Below are positions 5,031 through 9,864 of a stretch of DNA of 9,864 nucleotides, one piece after another. The stretch covers positions 1 through 9,864 of the forward strand of contig JACQBO010000055.1 in assembly GCA_016194465.1 (NCBI GenBank). The letters are read 5' to 3'. How positions within the stretch are numbered: the first letter of the stretch is position 1; the number at the start of each line of letters is the position of its first letter. The DNA comes from Candidatus Kerfeldbacteria bacterium (GTDB lineage: Bacteria; Patescibacteriota; Patescibacteriia; SBBC01; CAIJZX01). A model generated the notes under the pieces. The model saw only the letters and a list, made by a program, of their open reading frames with translations. It had not been told where the DNA came from and did no database searches. A program made the position numbers and the translations under genes.

Positions 5031-5059
5031 TTGATTTTTAAGCAAAAAAATGGTATTTT
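5031..5059 (+). promoter_or_regulatory. Promoter of the polysaccharide operon
   Basis: -35 TTGATT (5031-5036), 17-bp spacer, extended -10 TGG-TATTTT (hexamer 5054-5059). The predicted start is near 5066, which leaves a leader of only about 7 nt before the flippase ATG at 5073 and no room for a Shine-Dalgarno. The stretch 4966-5030 between this and the divergent promoter shows nothing else. Confidence 0.62.
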
Positions 5060-5072
5060 CCATTAGATTTTT

Positions 5073-6533
5073 ATGAACGATACCACCGCATTTTCCCGGG
5101 CAGTCGGCCGAAACACGATGGTTCAATTTGCCGGCAAGATTCTTGGCACAGTCGTTGGCTTAGTCACCGCGGCCATGATCTTGCGCTACCTCCACCCCGC
5201 GGGCAACGGCGCCTACACCACCGCTATGGCGTACTTGGGCATTTTTTCTGTCATCGCCGATCTCGGCCTGTACCTGATCCTGATTCGCGATATCAGCAAA
5301 CCTGGCGCCGACCCGGACCACGTCGTTGGTAACCTCCTGGCCCTGCGCTGGGTTTCGGCCTTCTTGGTGCTTGGGGCAGGGGCGGGTCTCGTCTGGATTT
5401 TCCATTTTACCGCCCCAGAAAAAATAGCGGTGCTCATTGGCACCGGATCGTTTGTGGCTATCGCTGCCTCACAGCTGCTGATCGGCGTCTTTCAAAGCCG
5501 GCTGGCCATGATCTATGTCACCAGCGCGGAGTTTGTGGGCCGACTATTTCTTTTGGGCGCGACCTGGTGGGTGATTCATCAACACGGTACGTTAACGGGG
5601 ATTATGGTGGCTGTCGTCATCGGTAGTCTAGCCAACTTTTTACTGCTCTGGCTGATGGTGCGGCGGTTTGTCCGCCTGTCACTCCGCTTTGACTGGCCAT
5701 ACTGGCGCCAGACATTGCGGGATACGCTACCAATTGCTGTGTCGATTGTGCTCAACCTGATCTACTTCCGCGCGGATACCATTATTCTCCGGCTGTACCA
5801 CAGTCAGTACGACGTCGGGTTATATGGCGCGGCGTATAAGATCCTGGAAATCCTCAACACGTTTCCGATCATGTTTGTTGGCTTGATTCTGCCCGCCCTC
5901 GGCAGTGCTTTTGCTGGCAATGATCAGGAACGCTTCCGCCGCGTCTTCCAGCGCGGATTCGATTTGTTGCTCATGGCGGCGGTGCCGATCCTGATTGGCG
6001 GCAGCATCTTAGCTAGGCCGGCCCTGGTGTTGCTTGGTCAGGCCGACTATGCCGCCACCGCGCCGGTCCTTCGTCTGCTATTATTCGCCGTGGCCGCACT
6101 GTACCTCAGTAGTCTATCTGGCCACACAGTGACCATTATCCATCGTCAGCGGCAGATGGTTTGGACCTACCTGACGGTGGCGGCGGTAGGAATGGTTATC
6201 TACTTTTCCCTCATCCCAAAGTTTTCACTCTATGGCGCCGCGACTGGGACGATCGTGACCGAGTGCCTCATGGCGATCGTGGGATACATTTTGATTTTGC
6301 GGGTCATGCGTTTCCGTCTACGCCTGGCCATAATGCCCAAGCTGCTTTTGTCCGGCCTAGTGATGGCCGGCGTTTTGTGGTGGTTGCAGGCGAGTAATGT
6401 CATTCTGGCCGCGGCCGTGGGTGGGCTGGTGTACCTGGCGGCCCTGCTGGCGACCAGGGCCATTGACCCCCGCACCATCATGGAAATTTTTTCCAGCCGC
6501 GCCTCGACCCCAAGCTCATTGCCGCTGGAATGA
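5073..6533 (+). CDS. Wzx-type polysaccharide flippase (MOP superfamily)
   Basis: This 486-aa integral membrane protein has about 12-14 hydrophobic helices over its whole length. The N-terminal part (NTMVQFAGKILGTVVGLVT, then LGIFSVIADLGLYLILIRDI) is typical of the polysaccharide-export/MATE-like MOP superfamily, and the length is usual for Wzx/RfbX flippases. It should carry an undecaprenyl-linked oligosaccharide from the inner to the outer face of the membrane. YFRADTIILRLYHSQYDVGL (225-244) matches the conserved seventh-helix region of this family. It is the first gene of the polysaccharide operon; its stop overlaps the next start as ATGA. The start ATG is close to the predicted transcription start. 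Substrate cannot be told from the sequence; a lipid II flippase of the MurJ type is less likely given the glycosyltransferase and ligase neighbours. Confidence 0.93.
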   Translation: MNDTTAFSRAVGRNTMVQFAGKILGTVVGLVTAAMILRYLHPAGNGAYTTAMAYLGIFSVIADLGLYLILIRDISKPGADPDHVVGNLLALRWVSAFLVLGAGAGLVWIFHFTAPEKIAVLIGTGSFVAIAASQLLIGVFQSRLAMIYVTSAEFVGRLFLLGATWWVIHQHGTLTGIMVAVVIGSLANFLLLWLMVRRFVRLSLRFDWPYWRQTLRDTLPIAVSIVLNLIYFRADTIILRLYHSQYDVGLYGAAYKILEILNTFPIMFVGLILPALGSAFAGNDQERFRRVFQRGFDLLLMAAVPILIGGSILARPALVLLGQADYAATAPVLRLLLFAVAALYLSSLSGHTVTIIHRQRQMVWTYLTVAAVGMVIYFSLIPKFSLYGAATGTIVTECLMAIVGYILILRVMRFRLRLAIMPKLLLSGLVMAGVLWWLQASNVILAAAVGGLVYLAALLATRAIDPRTIMEIFSSRASTPSSLPLE

Positions 6534-7438
6534 CGATGGCTGACCGCACCACCCTGCCTTTTGTCAGCGTCATGATCCCGACGCTCAACCGGCCGGACGC
6601 CATTATCCAGATCGCCACCGATTTTTTGGCTCAGGTATACCCGAGCCTCGAAGTCATCGTGGTCGACCAAAGCCAGGCGGTGAACCAAGGCTTGGCCAGA
6701 CTGGAACAACGGGACGGCCGCCTCAAGGTTATCCGCACGAATGTTATTGGCACGTGCCATGCCCGAAATCTTGGAGTCCGGGAGGCACAAGGATCGATCG
6801 TGGTGTTTTCCGATGACGACAATCGCATTCGAGACACGTCGTTTGTCTGGCAACACATTCAGAACTACGGTGATCCCACGATTGGCGGCGTGGGCGGCCG
6901 GGTGCTCGATCGCAACACGGAGTTGAACCGGGAACAAACCGGTCCCGTTTGCACCGTGACAAAAACCGGCAAAGTATTTCCTAACGCTACCAGCCTAACC
7001 CGGCAGTTGATTAACGCCCCGCGCGGCGGCAACATGTCATTTCGCAAGTCAGTTATTCTTGGCGTCGGTGGGTTTGATGAACGCTTCCGGGGCAATGCCA
7101 TGCGCGAAGAAACTGATTTTTCTTTGCGGGTGGTCGAGGGCGGGTGGAGAATTATCTATGACCCCCTGGCCAGCAATGAGCACCTGGCCCTCGCTGGCGG
7201 CAGCCGCAGCAGCGATCGGATCACCTGGTACGAAGACTTTTTTTTCAATGAATCCCTCTTTTTTCTCAAGCATTTCCCGCGCCGGTACTTGCCGATTTTG
7301 TTGTTTCGCAAGGTACGGCCGATGATCATCTGCGCCGTGTATTATGGGCGATTCCAGCCACGTGCTCTGACCGCGCCCTGGCGCGCTTTTCGGCAAGCCT
7401 GGCGGTTGGTACAAGGGCCAGGTACAATAACGACATGA
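6530..7438 (+). CDS. Family 2 glycosyltransferase
   Basis: This 302-aa protein has a GT-A fold of family GT2: FVSVMIPTLNRPDAI (11-25) and LEVIVVDQSQ (40-49) for nucleotide binding, GTCHARNLGVREAQG (74-88), the metal-binding DXD-type FSDDDN (93-98), GGNMSFRK (166-173) and the catalytic acidic motif REETDFSLR (192-200), then a metal-ligand-like NEHL (216-219). It should add a sugar from a nucleotide-sugar donor to a lipid-linked or glycan acceptor on the cytoplasmic side. There is no transmembrane helix in the catalytic part; a hydrophobic/basic patch near the C-terminus (about 254-275) may touch the membrane. Its ATG overlaps the flippase stop (ATGA) and its own stop overlaps the next gene the same way. 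A second ATG 6 nt later is an alternative start. Donor and acceptor are unknown. Confidence 0.95.
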   Translation: MTMADRTTLPFVSVMIPTLNRPDAIIQIATDFLAQVYPSLEVIVVDQSQAVNQGLARLEQRDGRLKVIRTNVIGTCHARNLGVREAQGSIVVFSDDDNRIRDTSFVWQHIQNYGDPTIGGVGGRVLDRNTELNREQTGPVCTVTKTGKVFPNATSLTRQLINAPRGGNMSFRKSVILGVGGFDERFRGNAMREETDFSLRVVEGGWRIIYDPLASNEHLALAGGSRSSDRITWYEDFFFNESLFFLKHFPRRYLPILLFRKVRPMIICAVYYGRFQPRALTAPWRAFRQAWRLVQGPGTITT

Positions 7439-8823
7439 TGAGCCTGCGGTTCAGAAGAATAAACTATCCAATGCGAAGCGCCGCAGGCATTCTTTGTATT
7501 TTGGTTTTGGCCCTGGTCGCGGGCTATGGAATCGGCGCCTACGGTCTGAAAGCTGCCATCGCCTTGGCGGCGCTAGGGCTGGCGTTGACCGTGTTCTTCC
7601 GGCCCGAACTTGGTTTCTGGGCCAGCATCGCCAGTATCACAATCGGCCAACTGATTCGGATTCAATTACCGGGCTCAGACAACACGGTCATCATCAATGA
7701 CGTCCTGTTACCGGTTTTGATTCTAAGCTGGCTGGTGTGGGTGATGGCCAGGCGGTCATGGAAAATACCGGCTTCGAGTCTCTACCTACCGATGAGTCTT
7801 TGGGTGATAGTCATGATGCTTTCTCTCTTCTTAAACCGTAGCGGCTACTCCTCGACCGAACTCTTGTCGGGCGCGCTGTACATCGTTCGCTGGATCGAAT
7901 ACGCCATGGTGTTGTTTATGGGCTTTAGTTTTGTTCGCTCGCGGCCGGGCGCAAAAAAATACCTGGTGGCGTTGGTCTGGACCGGCGTGATTACCGCTAT
8001 CCTCGGCTTCGTTCAACTCAAGCTGTTCCCCGATTTCTCGTTTATGGTGCCGAAAGGATGGGACCCACACGTTGGCCGGCTGCTCTCGACCTGGTTTGAT
8101 CCGAACTTTCTCGGCGGCTATTTGGCGTTCTTGTCGACGCTGTCCTTAGCCATTGCTTTGGGCAAGAAACCAGCGGAAGCGAAATGGTGGTGGTTGGCGG
8201 TGGCGGTTATGACGGCAGCCATTGTCCTCACATTTTCTCGGAGCGGGTATATCGCTTTGGCGGCCGGTGTCGGTCTCGTCACCCTGCTTCGGTCAAAAGC
8301 CATCCTGTTTCTAATGCTCATGATTTTTGCCGCTATTATTCTGTTTGTGCCGCGCGTCCAGGAACGCGTGATTGGCATCCGCTCGATTGATGAAACCGCT
8401 CAGCTCCGGCTCGTCTCCTGGCAAAACGCGCTGGAGGTCATTCATGATCACCCGGTCACCGGCATCGGTTACAATCTATACAAATATGTTCAGGTCCAAT
8501 ATAATTTCTTGAACAAAACGTCGGAGCACTCGGCCAGCGGCTCGGACTCGAGCCTGCTGACCGTCTGGGTAACAACCGGGACCGCCGGCCTGTTCATCTA
8601 TCTCTGGCTCCTCGGCGCCATGCTTTGGGAAGCATGGAAAACATGGCGCGATAAAAAACTTTCATCGGAGTGGCGAATGTATGGGCTCGGCTTAATGGCC
8701 GGTTTCGTGGCCCTGATCCTCCATGGGCAGTTTGTGAATGGATTACTGTACCCACACATGATGCAAGCGATGTGGCTTGCTTTGGCCGTCGCGCTCGTTG
8801 TCCGACAACCTGAAACAACATGA
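7435..8823 (+). CDS. O-antigen ligase/polymerase family protein (Wzy_C)
   Basis: This 462-aa protein has about 12 transmembrane helices. The Wzy_C-type region is clear: LLSTWFDPNFLGGYLAFL (216-233), TFSRSGYIALAAGV (266-279), a large outer loop with QLRLVSWQNALEVI (323-336) and HDHPVTGIGYNLYK (337-350), then EHSASGSDSSLLTVW (364-378) and a Gly-rich helix. The conserved Arg (325) and His (365) of the periplasmic loop are present. Members of this family either join polysaccharide to an acceptor (WaaL, PglL and other ligases) or polymerise repeat units (Wzy); sequence alone does not separate them. It starts with ATGATG overlapping the GT2 stop, and its stop overlaps the next gene's start. In an organism without classical LPS the acceptor is probably a lipid carrier or a surface protein; that part is inference. 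Confidence 0.9.
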   Translation: MMSLRFRRINYPMRSAAGILCILVLALVAGYGIGAYGLKAAIALAALGLALTVFFRPELGFWASIASITIGQLIRIQLPGSDNTVIINDVLLPVLILSWLVWVMARRSWKIPASSLYLPMSLWVIVMMLSLFLNRSGYSSTELLSGALYIVRWIEYAMVLFMGFSFVRSRPGAKKYLVALVWTGVITAILGFVQLKLFPDFSFMVPKGWDPHVGRLLSTWFDPNFLGGYLAFLSTLSLAIALGKKPAEAKWWWLAVAVMTAAIVLTFSRSGYIALAAGVGLVTLLRSKAILFLMLMIFAAIILFVPRVQERVIGIRSIDETAQLRLVSWQNALEVIHDHPVTGIGYNLYKYVQVQYNFLNKTSEHSASGSDSSLLTVWVTTGTAGLFIYLWLLGAMLWEAWKTWRDKKLSSEWRMYGLGLMAGFVALILHGQFVNGLLYPHMMQAMWLALAVALVVRQPETT

Positions 8824-9864
8824 TTTATTTTTTCTTTGTCATCGCACTCATTCTCTCAGCCTTTCGTCGGCCTTGGGGCATTGCGTTGTTGGTAGTGGCT
8901 TGGATTATTTTCCTAGCAAGCTCAGGAGGAATCATACCGCCCTTTACGCCGCCGCAGTTGGCAGTGACGGCCGCCGTGGCGACGTTTATTCTTACGCGGT
9001 ATAAGCCGAACCGGGGTGTGGCGCTTCTGATCATTGCCTGGCCAACGTACATATGGCGGATAAACATTTTGCACGTGCCTACGACCGCTCTTGAACTCTC
9101 AGTATACGCAACGCTTCTCGCTGGCTTGATGCACACACCATTTCGGCGGCACCTCTGGAGTCGGGTGCGAGCCATCCCGAAATCTTGGTGGACGGTCCTT
9201 GCTCTGTGGGTGATTGCCTGGATCCTTAGTGCGGCCTTTAGCGCGGACAAGCAAGCGAGTTTTGGAGCGCTCAAGGCCTGGCTAGTTGACCCGCTACTCT
9301 TCGCCGGAATTTTGGCCGGAACGGTGCAGACCGCAACCGATCGAATCTATCTACTACAAGCGGCGATCACCAGCGGATTCGTCGTATCAATGTTTGGGTT
9401 ATATCAAGTGGTGTGGCTGCGGACTGAGCTGCAAGACGGACGCCTCAGCTCCTTTTTTCATCCGGTTGCCAACTATGCCGCAATGTACCTCGGCCCAATT
9501 TTTGTCATGGGGCTTGGCGCACTCATGTATAAAATTCTGCGCGGTTGGTGGTGGGCGGCGGTGATCATGGTAGGTCTAGCCCTCGCCCTGACCCTGTCGT
9601 ATGGTGCTTTTCTGGCCGTAGCGGTTGGCGCCGTCACCCTTTGGGTTTTCTTACCCCCATCAAAAACGAAACGTAACATCGCGGTGGTCACCATCTTGAC
9701 TAGTGTTCTCGCCGTGCTCGGCTTAAGCCAAACCAAAAACTTTGCTGAACACTTCACCAACCCGGATCGGACGTCAGCCGCAGTCCGTTACCAAATCTGG
9801 CGGACGACGTGGGAAATTATCAAACACCACCCCCTGTTTGGCGTCGGGCCAAATAACTTTGAAG
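8820..9864 (+). CDS. Second O-antigen ligase/polymerase family protein (3' end outside window)
   Basis: An open frame starts at ATG 8820, overlapping the previous stop as ATGA, and runs without a stop to the window end (348 codons seen). It encodes MIYFFFVIALILSAFRRPWG and then about nine or ten hydrophobic helices. Family signs are GRLSSFFHPVANYAAMYLGP (about residues 209-228), LTLSYGAFLAVAVGAV, and near the end RYQIWRTTWEIIKHHP with LFGVGPNNFE, the same loop motif as HDHPVTGIGYN of the gene before it. The two are clearly diverged and are not a recent duplication. TLSYG replaces the usual SR/SRG found in the neighbour (TFSRS), so the catalytic role may differ. One of the two may be the polymerase and the other the ligase; the sequence does not decide. 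Confidence 0.88.
   Translation, partial: MIYFFFVIALILSAFRRPWGIALLVVAWIIFLASSGGIIPPFTPPQLAVTAAVATFILTRYKPNRGVALLIIAWPTYIWRINILHVPTTALELSVYATLLAGLMHTPFRRHLWSRVRAIPKSWWTVLALWVIAWILSAAFSADKQASFGALKAWLVDPLLFAGILAGTVQTATDRIYLLQAAITSGFVVSMFGLYQVVWLRTELQDGRLSSFFHPVANYAAMYLGPIFVMGLGALMYKILRGWWWAAVIMVGLALALTLSYGAFLAVAVGAVTLWVFLPPSKTKRNIAVVTILTSVLAVLGLSQTKNFAEHFTNPDRTSAAVRYQIWRTTWEIIKHHPLFGVGPNNFE

Noticed and set aside
6230..6937. Minus-strand open frame of about 235 codons opposite the flippase/GT2 junction
   Set aside because: It spans two well-supported genes in antisense and matches no family.
1..9864. CRISPR array, insertion sequence, integrase or attachment site
   Set aside because: No direct repeat series, transposase or recombinase motif, or terminal inverted repeats with target duplications were seen on either strand.

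Overview
The window looks like a piece of a compact bacterial chromosome of moderate GC (a little above 50% by eye), using the standard code with TGA as stop. The combination of a VanW-type surface protein, tiny intergenic gaps, ATGA stop/start overlaps, near-leaderless starts and many very small membrane proteins resembles a candidate phyla radiation (Patescibacteria) genome. That assignment is inference from style; no rRNA or other phylogenetic marker apart from ruvB is present.

Layout. (1) 1-1740, plus strand: 3' part of a large VanW-domain cell-wall protein gene, cut by the left edge. A 14-bp hairpin at 1748-1778 ends it and also ends the opposing operon. (2) 1793-2703, minus strand: a three-gene operon (XRE-like HTH protein of 94 aa, 70-aa membrane protein, 45-aa single-TM peptide), each gene with a strong Shine-Dalgarno. 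It is preceded by a roughly 200-nt leader with a consensus-like promoter, a long near-perfect hairpin and a terminator-like stem. (3) 2757-4720, plus strand: ruvB, an 83-aa two-TM protein and a bacterial PH-domain membrane protein, tightly packed and closed by an intrinsic terminator. The ruvB promoter is placed so that the transcript would start at, or one base before, the ATG. (4) 4689-4965, minus strand: a small single-TM or secreted protein with a very good promoter of its own. (5) 5031 to the right edge, plus strand: a surface-polysaccharide operon (Wzx-type flippase, GT2 glycosyltransferase, and two consecutive O-antigen ligase/polymerase family proteins, the last cut by the window end), with every junction an ATGA overlap.

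How it fits together. Block 5 would build and export a glycan: the glycosyltransferase extends a lipid-linked unit, the flippase moves it across the membrane, and the Wzy/ligase-family proteins polymerise it or transfer it to an acceptor. The VanW protein is probably anchored at the same envelope. RuvB is the Holliday-junction branch-migration motor; its co-transcription with two membrane proteins may be packing rather than function. The least explained part is block 2, a small HTH plus two mini-membrane-protein operon behind a structured leader. It is the best candidate here for an undescribed regulatory or toxin-like system.
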